This document shows, one piece after another, positions 1 through 9,589 of a stretch of DNA of 64,000 bases. The stretch spans positions 124,001-188,000 of the forward strand of contig CALSPC010000003.1 of the NCBI GenBank assembly GCA_943788135.1. The letters run 5' to 3'. This DNA is from an uncultured Paracoccaceae bacterium (GTDB lineage Bacteria; Bacteroidota; Bacteroidia; Flavobacteriales; Flavobacteriaceae). Below the pieces are notes generated by a model. The model was not told the DNA's origin, did not search any database, and was given only the letters and a program-made list of their open reading frames with translations. Positions within the stretch are counted from its first letter, which is position 1. Each line of letters starts with the position of its first letter. Made by a program: the position numbers and the translations under genes.

Positions 1-1667
1 AACACCTTATCCTGTGCTTGTTGCCGTTCTAAAAATGATTTTAATTTTTGTTGATCACTGAAATTTAGTTGCGCTTTTTCTTTTTGAGTTTTAGAAAGAT
101 TTTCCAAGTTTTTGTCTTGCTCAGAAAGAGCGTTGAGCGCGTTTTGAAATGCTTTTGACAATTCACTTTGCGCTTTGAGTTGAAGGTCTTGAATGGTGTT
201 TTCGCTTTTAGAGTTATAATTAAAAACACGACTCCTCGTTGTTTTGAAATTATGAAATGGATCATTGTCTGACACCTCAAAATAGAGCGCGTAGGCCGTG
301 TCCTCCATGAGCTTTAGGTTGGAAGGAAAAGCGTGCGTAAATTCTTGAAAAGCTGTAGTGTTGGAAGGCAATAGAAGTTCGGAACGCTTAGCGGAGTCGC
401 CAACAGGGTAATAATGTAATTTTAAAGCGCTAATGCCATAATCATCTGAAATTTGCCCATAGAAGTATAGCGATTTATGAAGCGTGGAGTCTTGTTTCAT
501 TTCGACCTTGATCGTTGGGGGTTGGTCTCGAACTGAGGTTATTGCAAAAGAAAGCTGTTCGTAGTTTTTTAGGTGGACATTACTCGTTTGAATCGTGTAG
601 TTTAAAGACTCAAAAATGCGTTTACTATACTGAAAGTTGTGCTGGTTTTTCTCGAAAAATGCGAGAGTGTCTTTATAAACAAACGCCACTGAATCTGTTG
701 ATTTGGTAAGTAAATCCCATTTTAGAATAGTGCCTTCAGGAAGTGTGGCGTTTCCATTGTTTGTAATGCTTTCATCGCTTTTGCCTGTGTAGGCTGGATA
801 GTCGAGGTACATGTCAAAACTCAACAAGACTGGGGTGGGCGACACCTCTAAACGATAGGGTTTGGAGACCACTTCATTGGCGACTAGCTTGAAATCAAGC
901 GCTGATTTTGGCCGTGTAAAAGTATATTCAAAAACCCCTAATTGGGTTTGACTGAGAACATAAGTTTCATCATTGTAAACAATCTGAACATCTTCGGGAA
1001 CCACGGCGCCCACAGTTTTTGCAACCACCGTAAAAGGGGTGTTTTCAATAGCGTCAAGGCTAGTGTTCATGACAAAAAACGCAAACGGCGCAGGAGGCGC
1101 ATAGGCTGTTTTATAATTGACAACACGTTTTAGACTATCCGTAAAAACCGCTTGTTTTCCGAATACGATAGCCGCAAAGACAATACAAATTGGCACTACC
1201 GCATACCGTAAATATTTAAGGTTCTCCGAAAAATCGACCGCGCTTTTAAAAGAAATGAGGCTTAAATTTTTTGATTTTTGTTCGATACTGGCTATGAGAA
1301 ATTCGGTGTGTTCGGAATGTTGGTTGAGCTGAAGTACATTTAAAAGTTTGTCTTTTACTTCTGGAAAATGATCCCCAACAATTTTTGATGCAGTTTCGTG
1401 GTTTATCCCTTTTTGAATCTTGAAATACTTGGCTAATGGGATACAAATAAATCTATAAAACAAAATGACTTCAAACCCTACAACCCCCACAAACAAAAGC
1501 CCACGCCCAAAAGAATTCAGCCAGAAAAAATGTTCGATACTCAAGACTACTAAGGCATAAAACAATCCAATACCAAAAAACAACAATACGCCTTTCAATA
1601 GCGCACTAATATAGTAGCGCCTTATAAAGTGTTCCAGTTTTTGCTCTATGTGATGAAAGCTGTCCAA
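1..1667 (-). CDS. DUF4175-type large membrane protein, 5' part (runs off the left edge)
   Basis: An open frame runs unbroken from about 1667 to the left edge, roughly 555 codons. Two membrane segments lie at residues about 24-44 and 55-73 and a third at about 153-170. A long extracytoplasmic beta-rich part follows, and then a Gln/Lys/Glu-rich helical region begins near the edge. This layout matches the large DUF4175 proteins of Bacteroidota, whose function is unknown. There is no in-frame ATG near the start. The best start is a TTG at 1667-1665, followed by LDSFHHIEQKLEHF, which is where family members usually begin. An upstream in-frame stop limits other choices. The family call rests on layout and remembered sequence style, so it is moderate; the reading frame itself is clear. 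Confidence 0.65.
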   Translation of the reverse strand, partial: MDSFHHIEQKLEHFIRRYYISALLKGVLLFFGIGLFYALVVLSIEHFFWLNSFGRGLLFVGVVGFEVILFYRFICIPLAKYFKIQKGINHETASKIVGDHFPEVKDKLLNVLQLNQHSEHTEFLIASIEQKSKNLSLISFKSAVDFSENLKYLRYAVVPICIVFAAIVFGKQAVFTDSLKRVVNYKTAYAPPAPFAFFVMNTSLDAIENTPFTVVAKTVGAVVPEDVQIVYNDETYVLSQTQLGVFEYTFTRPKSALDFKLVANEVVSKPYRLEVSPTPVLLSFDMYLDYPAYTGKSDESITNNGNATLPEGTILKWDLLTKSTDSVAFVYKDTLAFFEKNQHNFQYSKRIFESLNYTIQTSNVHLKNYEQLSFAITSVRDQPPTIKVEMKQDSTLHKSLYFYGQISDDYGISALKLHYYPVGDSAKRSELLLPSNTTAFQEFTHAFPSNLKLMEDTAYALYFEVSDNDPFHNFKTTRSRVFNYNSKSENTIQDLQLKAQSELSKAFQNALNALSEQDKNLENLSKTQKEKAQLNFSDQQKLKSFLERQQAQDKV

Positions 1668-1843
1668 GTGAGATTTGTTTTGAGGTATTAAAATTACAAT
1701 AATAATTGGTATGGAGTGGCTCTTTTTTGGATAGCTCAAAAAAAATTTATAAGTTTAACACTGATTTTGATCCCAAGTCTAAATCTTCATAAGCAGCTTA
1801 ACCGAAGTTTTTAGATTTTATTTTTTTGAATTTTGAGAAACTA

Positions 1844-1886
1844 GAGTGATTCAATATATGCTGTATTTGGATGTGTTGAACCACTC
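1844..1886. repeat. Imperfect inverted repeat, 11-base arms
   Basis: GAGTGATTCAA at 1844-1854 pairs with TTGAACCACTC at 1876-1886, 10 of 11 positions, around a 21-base loop. No T-run follows, so it is not an obvious terminator. Confidence 0.6.
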
Positions 1887-1904
1887 CAAACAAAATATAA
1901 GCGA

Positions 1905-1930
1905 TATATAAACCGCTAGTGGTTTATATA
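1905..1930. repeat. Perfect 10-bp inverted repeat
   Basis: TATATAAACC at 1905-1914 and GGTTTATATA at 1921-1930 are exact reverse complements around the loop GCTAGT. A competing pairing, CTAGTG at 1916-1921 with CACTAG at 1931-1936, shares bases with it, so two exclusive structures are possible. No T-run follows. Confidence 0.75.
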
Positions 1931-2072
1931 CACTAGTTAGCGCTAATACCGAAAAAGAACACGGTATACAGAAATAAATCCATTCATAGGCTATGACTAA
2001 GAAATAATACTTGAAAAGCAAAACGAGAAGAAGCTGAAAAAATCTTAATTGAAATTAATAAAACTCCAGCTA

Positions 2073-2095
2073 GCGCGCGCATCTTTTGCACGCGC
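2073..2095. repeat. GC-rich hairpin in AT-rich spacer
   Basis: GCGCGCGCA at 2073-2081 pairs with TGCACGCGC at 2087-2095 (8 of 9) around a 5-base loop. It is about 105 bases before the gltX -7 element. It stands out as almost pure G+C in an AT-rich spacer. Confidence 0.65.
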
Positions 2096-2174
2096 CACCA
2101 AGAGTACTAAGCCTAAGAAGAACAGACCAATTCCTCAACCTCGTTTTACTTTCCTAAAAACACCGCCTAAATTT

Positions 2175-2206
2175 TTTGGGGAATGTGTCCAGCAACTCTA
2201 TCTTTG
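2175..2206 (+). promoter_or_regulatory. gltX promoter (TTTG-N20-TATCTTTG)
   Basis: TTTG at 2175-2178 and TATCTTTG at 2199-2206 are separated by 20 bases. They match the Bacteroidota -33 (TTTG/TTG) and -7 (TANNTTTG) elements exactly. The gltX start codon is 19 bases after the -7 element, so the leader is short. Confidence 0.75.
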
Positions 2207-2224
2207 TGGCACTAATACAAGACC

Positions 2225-3742
2225 ATGAATACTCCTATTCGCGTACGATTTGCACCAAGCCCCACAGGGCCACTTCATATTGGAGGGGTGCGAACCGCTC
2301 TTTTTAACTATCTATTTGCCAAAAAACACGGCGGCACTTTTGTGCTTCGCATAGAAGATACCGACCAAAAACGCTATGTGAAGGGTGCTGAAGATTATAT
2401 TGTAAATGCGCTCGATTGGTGTAACATCCCCTTTGATGAAGGCCCAGGAAAAGAGGGTGGTTTTGGACCGTACAGACAAAGTGAGCGCAAGCATTTGTAC
2501 AAACAGTATGTCGATTTACTCATTGCGAACAACAAGGCCTATTATGCGTTTGATACTGCCGAGGCTTTAGACGAAGAACGTAAAAACCACGAGGAAAAAG
2601 GAAAAACATTTATCTATAATTGGCACAACCGAACACGAGGACGACTCATAAATTCCCTAGTGTTATCTAAAGAGGAGGTCGCTAATAAAATTGCAAATGG
2701 AGACGACTATGTTGTACGTTTTTTAGCGCCTCAAGACGAAACTCTTGAACTCACCGATTGTGTGAGAGGCCAAATAAAAATTGACACAAATACCTTAGAC
2801 GATAAAGTGTTGTTCAAGTCGGATGGGATGCCAACCTATCACCTTGCCAATGTTGTGGACGATCATTTGATGGAAATCACACATGTAATTCGTGGAGAAG
2901 AATGGTTGCCTTCCTTAGCATTGCACCAACTGCTCTATACGGCATTGGGTTGGGAAGCGCCTGAGTTTGCACACTTGCCTTTAATCTTAAAACCAACAGG
3001 AAAAGGAAAATTAAGCAAGCGCGATGGCGACAAATTAGGGTTTCCTGTATTTCCATTGAACTGGACAGATCCTTCAAACAACAGTATTTCAAAAGGCTAC
3101 AAAGAAAGTGGTTACTTTGCGGAAGCGGTCATAAATTTTCTAGCCTTTTTAGGGTGGAACCCAGGCACAGAACAAGAAGTTTTTTCACTTAGTGAGCTTG
3201 TAGAGTCCTTTGATTTGAAAAACGTTAATAAAGCAGGTGCACGCTTTGATCCTGATAAAACAAAATGGTTTAACCATCAGTACATGCAGAAAGCAGAACT
3301 TGATGACTTAACATCCTCTTTTATAAGTGCAACTCCAGAACTTGCGTCAATAGATTCCGGTTATGTAGAGCTTGTGGTCAACCTCATCAAAGAACGTGCA
3401 ACATTTCCATCAGACTTTTGGGGGTTAAGCCATTACTTTTTCAAAGCGCCTGAAAACTTTGCAGAAGCAGCGCTTAAGAAAGCATGGAAAGAACACTCAA
3501 AAGACCTAATGCTACAACTGATTGCGGCGCTTGAAACTGCCGATGACAGTAGTGTTGAGGCGCTTCAAACCGCTGTAAAAGGGTGGATTACTCAAAACGA
3601 AATTGGGTTTGGAAAAATCATGATGCCGCTAAGAGTGGCGCTTGTAGGCGCCCTAGAAGGCGTAGATGTTTTTGACATCATTTATTTAATTGGAAAGTCC
3701 GAAACCATCAAACGAATTCAAACTCTCATTGACCAGCACTAA
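2225..3742 (+). CDS. gltX: Glutamyl-tRNA synthetase
   Basis: Class I aminoacyl-tRNA synthetase that charges tRNA-Glu in the cytoplasm. The 505-residue length is normal for the family. The HIGH-type motif lies in PSPTGPLHIGG (residues 11-21), and the KMSKS-type loop is KLSKR at 262-266. The C-terminal third is the helical anticodon-binding part. The ATG at 2225 follows a well-formed promoter at 2175-2206, and the N-terminus (RVRFAPSPTG) begins where the family normally begins. lepA follows 71 bases downstream behind its own -7 element, so the two are probably separately transcribed. The residue that decides discriminating versus non-discriminating activity cannot be judged here. The presence of GlnRS further along suggests the discriminating type. 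Confidence 0.97.
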   Translation: MNTPIRVRFAPSPTGPLHIGGVRTALFNYLFAKKHGGTFVLRIEDTDQKRYVKGAEDYIVNALDWCNIPFDEGPGKEGGFGPYRQSERKHLYKQYVDLLIANNKAYYAFDTAEALDEERKNHEEKGKTFIYNWHNRTRGRLINSLVLSKEEVANKIANGDDYVVRFLAPQDETLELTDCVRGQIKIDTNTLDDKVLFKSDGMPTYHLANVVDDHLMEITHVIRGEEWLPSLALHQLLYTALGWEAPEFAHLPLILKPTGKGKLSKRDGDKLGFPVFPLNWTDPSNNSISKGYKESGYFAEAVINFLAFLGWNPGTEQEVFSLSELVESFDLKNVNKAGARFDPDKTKWFNHQYMQKAELDDLTSSFISATPELASIDSGYVELVVNLIKERATFPSDFWGLSHYFFKAPENFAEAALKKAWKEHSKDLMLQLIAALETADDSSVEALQTAVKGWITQNEIGFGKIMMPLRVALVGALEGVDVFDIIYLIGKSETIKRIQTLIDQH

Positions 3743-3772
3743 TAAATCTAAATATTGTGTGAGAAATTTGAT

Positions 3773-3780
3773 TACTTTTG
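3773..3780 (+). promoter_or_regulatory. lepA -7 element (TACTTTTG)
   Basis: TACTTTTG fits the Bacteroidota -7 consensus TANNTTTG and lies 33 bases before the lepA ATG. The -33 element is weak: the nearest TTG upstream is only 15 bases away. Confidence 0.5.
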
Positions 3781-3813
3781 CCTTCGCATACAACGCAACT
3801 TGAACTCGAGTAA

Positions 3814-5610
3814 ATGAAGCACATTAGAAATTTTTGTATCATCGCCCATATTGACCACGGTAAAAGCACCTTAGCAGATCGTTTGTTAGATTTTACTGGC
3901 GCTGTAAACGAACGCGAAAAACAAAACCAACTGCTAGACAGTATGGATTTGGAGCGAGAACGTGGTATTACCATCAAGTCGCATGCGATTCAAATGGAAT
4001 ATACTCATAAAGGACAAGACTATATTTTAAATTTAATTGACACGCCTGGCCATGTCGATTTTAGTTATGAAGTGTCCCGATCGATTGCTGCTTGTGAAGG
4101 CGCACTTTTAATTGTCGATGCTGCTCAAAGTATTCAAGCACAAACCATTTCTAATTTATACTTAGCTTTAGAGAATGACTTAGAGATTATTCCGGTTTTA
4201 AACAAGGTTGATTTGCCAAGTGCAAACCCTGAAGAAGTCACCGATGATATTGTAGAATTGCTCGGTTGTGATGCTTCAGAAGTCATTCCTGCGAGTGCCA
4301 AAACAGGCATAGGGATCGAAGCCATTCTGACTGCTATTATAGAAACCATTCCGCCGCCAAAAGGCGATCCGGAGGCACCGCTACAAGCGCTTGTTTTTGA
4401 TTCTGTTTACAACTCTTTTAGAGGAGTTGAAACCTATTTTAAAGTCGTAAACGGTAGCATTAAAAAAAACCAACAGGTAAAATTTATAGCAACAGAAAAA
4501 GTCTATGGAGCAGATGAGGTGGGCACGCTCAACCTTACTCAAACACCAAAACAAGAAATTAAAACCGGGGATGTTGGTTATCTTATTACCGGGATAAAAG
4601 ACGCTCGTGAAGTCAAAGTTGGAGATACCATTACGGATGCAAAATTCCCAACAACAGCCGCTGTCGAAGGGTTTGAAGATGTTAAGCCAATGGTTTTTGC
4701 TGGATTATATCCCGTGGATACCGAAGAATACGAGGAACTTCGTGCATCTATGGAAAAACTACAGCTTAATGATGCCTCTTTAGTTTTTCAGGCTGAAAGC
4801 TCTGCGGCATTAGGGTTTGGTTTTCGTTGCGGATTTTTAGGGATGCTGCATTTAGAAATCATACAAGAACGTTTAGAGCGTGAATTTAATATGACGGTAA
4901 TTACAACCGTTCCCAATGTGTCTTACCACGCCTATACACGCAAAAACCCTGATACGATTGTCATTCTTAACAACCCTTCTGATTTGCCAGACCCATCGGG
5001 GCTGGACCGAATTGAAGAGCCCTATATCAAAGCTTCCATTATCACAAAATCTGATTTTGTAGGAAATGTAATGTCCTTATGTATTGAAAAACGCGGACAA
5101 ATTACAAGTCAGAATTACTTAACGCCAGAGCGTGTAGAGCTAACTTTTGATATGCCCTTGGCTGAAATTGTTTTTGATTTCTATGACCGTTTAAAAACAG
5201 TTTCTAAAGGCTATGCTTCATTTGATTATTCTCCTATCGGGATGCGCGTATCAAAACTCGTAAGGGTAGATGTATTACTAAATGGGCAGTCTGTAGATGC
5301 GCTTTCAGCTTTGGTTCACTTAGATAACTCGGTTGGGATTGGAAGAAAAATGTGCGCCAAACTAAAAGAACTTATTCCAAGGCAGCAATTTGACATTCCT
5401 ATTCAAGCGGCAATTGGCGCAAAAATTATTTCTAGAGAAACCGTGAAAGCAGTGCGTAAAGATGTTACCGCCAAGTGTTATGGTGGCGATATCTCTAGAA
5501 AACGTAAGCTTTTAGAGAACCAGAAAAAAGGTAAAAAACGAATGCGTCAAGTTGGAAGTGTCGAAATTCCACAAGAAGCATTTATGGCTGTACTGAAGCT
5601 TAACGATTAA
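3814..5610 (+). CDS. lepA: Elongation factor 4 (LepA), ribosomal back-translocase GTPase
   Basis: Translational GTPase that binds ribosomes and affects translocation and initiation under stress. The 598-residue length is typical. G motifs are in order: the P-loop region AHIDHGKST near residues 10-18, DTPGH near 76-80 and NKVD near 130-133. The C-terminal domain specific to LepA is present, ending in the basic [16 protein letters not shown] segment, which rules out EF-G, EF-Tu or TypA. The ATG at 3814 gives the usual [16 protein letters not shown] beginning. It is monocistronic or read together with gltX. Confidence 0.97.
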   Translation: MKHIRNFCIIAHIDHGKSTLADRLLDFTGAVNEREKQNQLLDSMDLERERGITIKSHAIQMEYTHKGQDYILNLIDTPGHVDFSYEVSRSIAACEGALLIVDAAQSIQAQTISNLYLALENDLEIIPVLNKVDLPSANPEEVTDDIVELLGCDASEVIPASAKTGIGIEAILTAIIETIPPPKGDPEAPLQALVFDSVYNSFRGVETYFKVVNGSIKKNQQVKFIATEKVYGADEVGTLNLTQTPKQEIKTGDVGYLITGIKDAREVKVGDTITDAKFPTTAAVEGFEDVKPMVFAGLYPVDTEEYEELRASMEKLQLNDASLVFQAESSAALGFGFRCGFLGMLHLEIIQERLEREFNMTVITTVPNVSYHAYTRKNPDTIVILNNPSDLPDPSGLDRIEEPYIKASIITKSDFVGNVMSLCIEKRGQITSQNYLTPERVELTFDMPLAEIVFDFYDRLKTVSKGYASFDYSPIGMRVSKLVRVDVLLNGQSVDALSALVHLDNSVGIGRKMCAKLKELIPRQQFDIPIQAAIGAKIISRETVKAVRKDVTAKCYGGDISRKRKLLENQKKGKKRMRQVGSVEIPQEAFMAVLKLND

Positions 5611-5680
5611 TCGATTTTTCAGTTTTTATAGTTTTAAAGAAAGTCTTATCTTTCAGGATAATCTTTAAACATCAAATTGA

Positions 5681-6529
5681 TTGAATACTATTGCTTTTAA
5701 AACAATTGGAATTGGAGTTACTTTTTCTCCAAACCTAGAGGCAAATATTAATGAGGCCGCACGCTTTGCGCTGTGTTTTGGTAGTAAATTAGTGCTTATA
5801 CATGTCGGAAAGGCTTCTGAGCAAAAATCAAAAGCATTTCAAAAATTTTTAAGCCCCTTTAAAACTAAAAACCTAGAGTATGAGGTTTTATTTAAGTCTG
5901 GTAATCCTGTAGATGTGATTTTATCTTCTACTGTTGAAAAAAAGGTGGACCTCCTTATTATTGGTGCACTTAAAAAAGAAAATTTTTTAAAATACTATTT
6001 GGGATCCATCGCTCGAAAAATCACACGACAAGCCAAATGCTCTGTTTTGCTTTTAATTAATCCTTCTATAGAACGCGTGCCGTGTAAACATATCGTTGTT
6101 AATGGCCTAAAAGACCCTAAAACAAAAGAAACGGTGACGGCTGCATTTTTGGTTGGTCACAAACTAGGTGTCGACAAGGTTACGGTCGTTGAAGAAATAG
6201 ATCAAGAAGAAGTAAGTGTTAATGTTGATGATGACAAATCGCTTCGAAAATCAACCATTATCAAAGAGCGTTTACGCTTGAGAGAAGAGGCGCGTGTAAA
6301 AACAATATTAAGTACAATTCCCGCTAATTATACAAAAGATACGGCTATAAAGTCTCAACCAATTTTTGGAAAACGGGGCTATTCAATAGGGCACTATGCA
6401 CAAGTCGTGCGCGCCGATTTATTGGTCATGAATGCGCCAACCAAAATGACATTTTGGGACCGCTTGTTTCCACATGACATTGAGCATATTTTAACTGAAT
6501 TACCAACCGACGTACTAATTATACAATGA
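5681..6529 (+). CDS. Universal stress protein, tandem UspA domains
   Basis: A 282-residue cytosolic protein with two UspA-like folds, residues about 1-128 and 130-282. The first ends in GSIARKITRQAKCSVLLL, the usual Usp ATP-site region, and the second in a degenerate version. Start: a TTG at 5681 is the only sensible initiation codon, because no in-frame ATG lies nearby. Its stop overlaps the next start as ATGA, so it is translationally coupled to the SulP transporter that follows. This pairing suggests it senses stress or a nucleotide and modulates that transporter. That role is inferred from context only. Confidence 0.85.
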   Translation: MNTIAFKTIGIGVTFSPNLEANINEAARFALCFGSKLVLIHVGKASEQKSKAFQKFLSPFKTKNLEYEVLFKSGNPVDVILSSTVEKKVDLLIIGALKKENFLKYYLGSIARKITRQAKCSVLLLINPSIERVPCKHIVVNGLKDPKTKETVTAAFLVGHKLGVDKVTVVEEIDQEEVSVNVDDDKSLRKSTIIKERLRLREEARVKTILSTIPANYTKDTAIKSQPIFGKRGYSIGHYAQVVRADLLVMNAPTKMTFWDRLFPHDIEHILTELPTDVLIIQ

Positions 6530-8721
6530 GAACAAAAGAAACTTCCTTTCGTGGGTTTATAAAAGCCCTACCTCAAAATATGTTTTCTGGGTTGGTTGTA
6601 AGTCTTATTGCGCTACCGCTGGGCCTTGGGCTAGCGATGGCAAGTGAAGCACCGCCAATTGCCGGGGTGATTACCGCCATCATTGGAGGAATTGTCGTAT
6701 CCATTTTGGGCGGCAGTTATGTCACTATATCTGGCCCTGGAAATGGGTTAGTAGGCGTTGTTTTGGTGGCCATCACAACACTTGGGTTGAGCGCCACCTA
6801 TGCGGCTATTATATGTTCGGGGATTATTCTGATTATCCTTGGATTTTTAAGACTTGGTAAATTAGCGGACTATTTTCCGTCATCTGCGATTCAGGGAATG
6901 TTAGCTGCTATTGGGCTTATTATTTTAGGCAAACAATTTCATATCATGATGGGTAATAAAATTGTGAGAGCAAATGGAATTGAATATTTGATAGAAATCC
7001 CAAATACTATATTCACAGTAATGAATTTTCAAGATAAGAGCTTGATCTATGCCGCTTTGGCTGGAGTGCTTAGCTTGGGTATTATGGTTTTTTATTCTAA
7101 GATTCGAAACAAATACTTGCAGTTGATTCCCGCGCCTATGTGGATTGTTATTATCTCTGTTGGGTTTAGTTATTATTATGAACTGATTCTAAAAATGCCC
7201 AACCCCATTTCAGGTAATTATATGATTCCTGCAATTCCGAATATCCAAGAAATACTCACTGATATTCCTACTCCAAATTTTGAAATGGTGGGAACACTGC
7301 CTTTTTGGTCGAGCGTAATAGCCCTGACGTTAATAGCGAGTATAGAATCCTTATTAAGTATAAAAGCCGTGGATAAATTAGACGTCCAAAAAAGACGTTC
7401 AAACGTTAACAAAGACATTAAGGCGCTTGGGTTAGCAACGGTTTTTAGTGGGTTTTTAGGCGGATTAAACGTGGTGACAGTGATTGCGAGAAGCTCGGTT
7501 AACGTCAATAACGGCGGTAGCAACAGATCCTCAAACTTGTTCCATGCCTTGTTTTTGGTGGTGTTTATTCTTCTTTTTAGCACTGAACTTACTAGAATTC
7601 CCCTTACCGCCTTAATGGCAATACTTGTATATACCGGCTATAAACTCGCCTCGCCGGATGTTGTGCGCCGCATTTTCACCATTGGAAAAGAGCAGCTGAT
7701 CATCTTTTTTGCGACCCTGTTTGTAACCTTAAAAGTTGGATTGATCTCAGGGATTGTTGCGGGCTTAATTGCTACCTTTATAATTCATATTGTGGTAACT
7801 AAAAGCCTTAGCTTGTTTATTAAAAACATTCTAAAACCAAATGTGCTAATGTTCAAAGAAGAGGATGGAAGCTATTTTGTGAGTGTAAAACACTTTTGTA
7901 GTTTTTTGAATTTTAATATGTTGAAAAGCAAATTAGAGGCTATTCCTGAACAAAGCGATGTTATTGTAGATTTTTCATTATGTGGTTTTGTGGACCATTC
8001 TGTGATGGAAAACGTCCATGATTATCAAGAATTGTTTCACAAAAAAGGGGGGAATATTGGCGTGATTGGACTAGAAATTTTAGGAACCAAATCCGAACAC
8101 CCTTTTGCGTTAAGACGGCTGTTGCCGCTTCAAAACATCATTTCTGACAATAAAACGAAACGGCAAAAGAATCTTGAGTTGATCGCTGATGATTTTGAAT
8201 TGACATACAAACCGTTAAAAAGTAGAAAAGTTGAGTTTTTAGAAAACTTCATCTATTTTAAAACTAAAAAAATTGAACATATTTTTAATCAGCTTTCAGC
8301 TAAAAAAGATCCCTGTCGACTTTTTGATATAACTTTTTCAGAAGGTGAATTTATTGCTAAGGAAGTTGTGAGGTCAACCATGCTCTTTATTAAAACATCT
8401 AAAACCTTACCCGCATTTACACTAGATCGGGAAGGGTTATTAGAACGACTTTATGTCCTAGCGGGCTACAAAGATATTGACATAAAAAACCATGCAGATT
8501 TTTCAAAACGGTTTTATTTAAGAGGTGAAAATGAAAACGCTATTCGATCACTTTTTAATGATGAACTTGTACGGTTTTTCGAAAGTAACGCCTACTATCA
8601 TATTGAATCTAGCAAAAGTGGGGTGCTCATTTTTAGCAAAGAACGGGTCGCTAGTATCAAAGAGATAAAAGCATTGTTAGATTTTGGAATTCGATTGAAT
8701 AAAATCTTAAGCCAACACTAA
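6526..8721 (+). CDS. SulP-family anion transporter with STAS and extra C-terminal domain
   Basis: A 731-residue inner-membrane transporter. Residues about 15-435 are the multi-helix SulP core (GLVVSLIALPLGLGLAMAS at the first helix). A STAS domain follows at about 443-540, including DFSLCGFVDHSVMENV. The remaining 190 residues are cytosolic, charged and unusual for SulP. They contain YLRGENENAIRSLFNDELVRFF near 663-684, and I cannot name this domain. Substrate (sulfate, bicarbonate or other) cannot be read from sequence. The overlap with the upstream Usp gene (ATGA) and the 1-base gap to the MBL gene indicate one operon. Compare the shorter SulP at 33400-35241, which lacks the tail. Confidence 0.88.
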   Translation: MRTKETSFRGFIKALPQNMFSGLVVSLIALPLGLGLAMASEAPPIAGVITAIIGGIVVSILGGSYVTISGPGNGLVGVVLVAITTLGLSATYAAIICSGIILIILGFLRLGKLADYFPSSAIQGMLAAIGLIILGKQFHIMMGNKIVRANGIEYLIEIPNTIFTVMNFQDKSLIYAALAGVLSLGIMVFYSKIRNKYLQLIPAPMWIVIISVGFSYYYELILKMPNPISGNYMIPAIPNIQEILTDIPTPNFEMVGTLPFWSSVIALTLIASIESLLSIKAVDKLDVQKRRSNVNKDIKALGLATVFSGFLGGLNVVTVIARSSVNVNNGGSNRSSNLFHALFLVVFILLFSTELTRIPLTALMAILVYTGYKLASPDVVRRIFTIGKEQLIIFFATLFVTLKVGLISGIVAGLIATFIIHIVVTKSLSLFIKNILKPNVLMFKEEDGSYFVSVKHFCSFLNFNMLKSKLEAIPEQSDVIVDFSLCGFVDHSVMENVHDYQELFHKKGGNIGVIGLEILGTKSEHPFALRRLLPLQNIISDNKTKRQKNLELIADDFELTYKPLKSRKVEFLENFIYFKTKKIEHIFNQLSAKKDPCRLFDITFSEGEFIAKEVVRSTMLFIKTSKTLPAFTLDREGLLERLYVLAGYKDIDIKNHADFSKRFYLRGENENAIRSLFNDELVRFFESNAYYHIESSKSGVLIFSKERVASIKEIKALLDFGIRLNKILSQH

Positions 8722-8722
8722 A

Positions 8723-9580
8723 ATGAAGCTCTACCCCTTAAATGTTGGTAATTTTAAATTAGATGGTGGCGCTATGTTTGGTGTAGTGCCAAAAGTAATG
8801 TGGAATAAAACAAACCCTGCAGACGAAAACAACAGAATTGATATTGCATCTCGCTGTTTATTAATTGAAGACGAAAATCGTTTGATTTTAATTGATACCG
8901 GAATGGGAACAAAACAAAGTGATACGTTTTTTAGTTATTATCAACGTTGGGGAGACCACACCTTAGACGGCGCTCTTGCATCGCACGGGTTCTGCAGAGC
9001 TGACGTAACTGATGTGTTTTTAACGCATTTACATTTTGATCATTGTGGCGGCTGTGTGCAATGGAATTCGAGCAGAACAGGATATGAAATTGCCTTTGAA
9101 AACGCAACGTTTTGGAGCAACCAAGAGCACTGGAACTGGGCAACCAAGCCCAATAAACGTGAGCGCGCCTCCTTTCTCACCGAAAATATTATGCCACTGA
9201 AAACTAGTGGTAAATTAAAACACATCCCTGTTCCAGATGTTGATATATTACACGACTCTCCTCTAGGTTTCGATGTGTTTTTTGCAAATGGACATACAGA
9301 CAAACAAATGATTCCTATGATTTCCTACAAAGGCGAAACAATTTGTTTTATGGCGGATCTATTGCCCACGGTTGGACATCTCTCTGTTCCTTTTGTAATG
9401 GGATACGACACAAGGCCACTGCTAACCTTAGACGAAAAAGAGCGCTTTCTAAACCTTGCGGCGGATCAAAATTATTTTTTATTTTTGGAACATGATGCTC
9501 ATAATGAATTAATTACCGTCAAACACACCGAGAAAGGCGTGCGCCTGAACGAGGTTCACCGCTTTAACGCTCTGTTTTAA
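8723..9580 (+). CDS. MBL-fold metallo-hydrolase
   Basis: A 285-residue metallo-beta-lactamase-fold enzyme without a signal peptide. The metal motif HLHFDH is at residues 102-107, GHTDKQM supplies the third-ligand region and the final EHDAHNE region provides a late His. The overall pattern is like the lactonase/MBL group that includes quorum-quenching lactonases. The true substrate is unknown. It follows the SulP gene by one base and precedes the subtilase gene by 9 bases, so it is probably co-transcribed, though nothing links their chemistry. An AHL-lactonase label would be over-reading. Confidence 0.85.
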   Translation: MKLYPLNVGNFKLDGGAMFGVVPKVMWNKTNPADENNRIDIASRCLLIEDENRLILIDTGMGTKQSDTFFSYYQRWGDHTLDGALASHGFCRADVTDVFLTHLHFDHCGGCVQWNSSRTGYEIAFENATFWSNQEHWNWATKPNKRERASFLTENIMPLKTSGKLKHIPVPDVDILHDSPLGFDVFFANGHTDKQMIPMISYKGETICFMADLLPTVGHLSVPFVMGYDTRPLLTLDEKERFLNLAADQNYFLFLEHDAHNELITVKHTEKGVRLNEVHRFNALF

Positions 9581-9589
9581 CCTAATTAT

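Larger units (their letters stand above)
1668..2224. other. Gene-free 557-base stretch with three hairpins
   Basis: No frame here looks coding. The stretch separates the divergent DUF4175 gene and gltX. It holds three inverted repeats (listed separately) and the gltX promoter at its right end. A further inverted pair, TGGAGTGG near 1710 and CCACTCCA near 1881, suggests the left half may be remnant or transcribed structured DNA. I cannot assign an RNA family. Confidence 0.6.

Noticed and set aside
935-957. AACCCCTAATTGGGTTT as another copy of the amt operator
   Set aside because: It is inside the DUF4175 coding region, has different arms and no promoter beside it.
8723-9580. AHL-lactonase (quorum quenching) label
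   Set aside because: The MBL fold is shared by many hydrolases, and nothing in the neighbourhood points to acyl-homoserine lactones.
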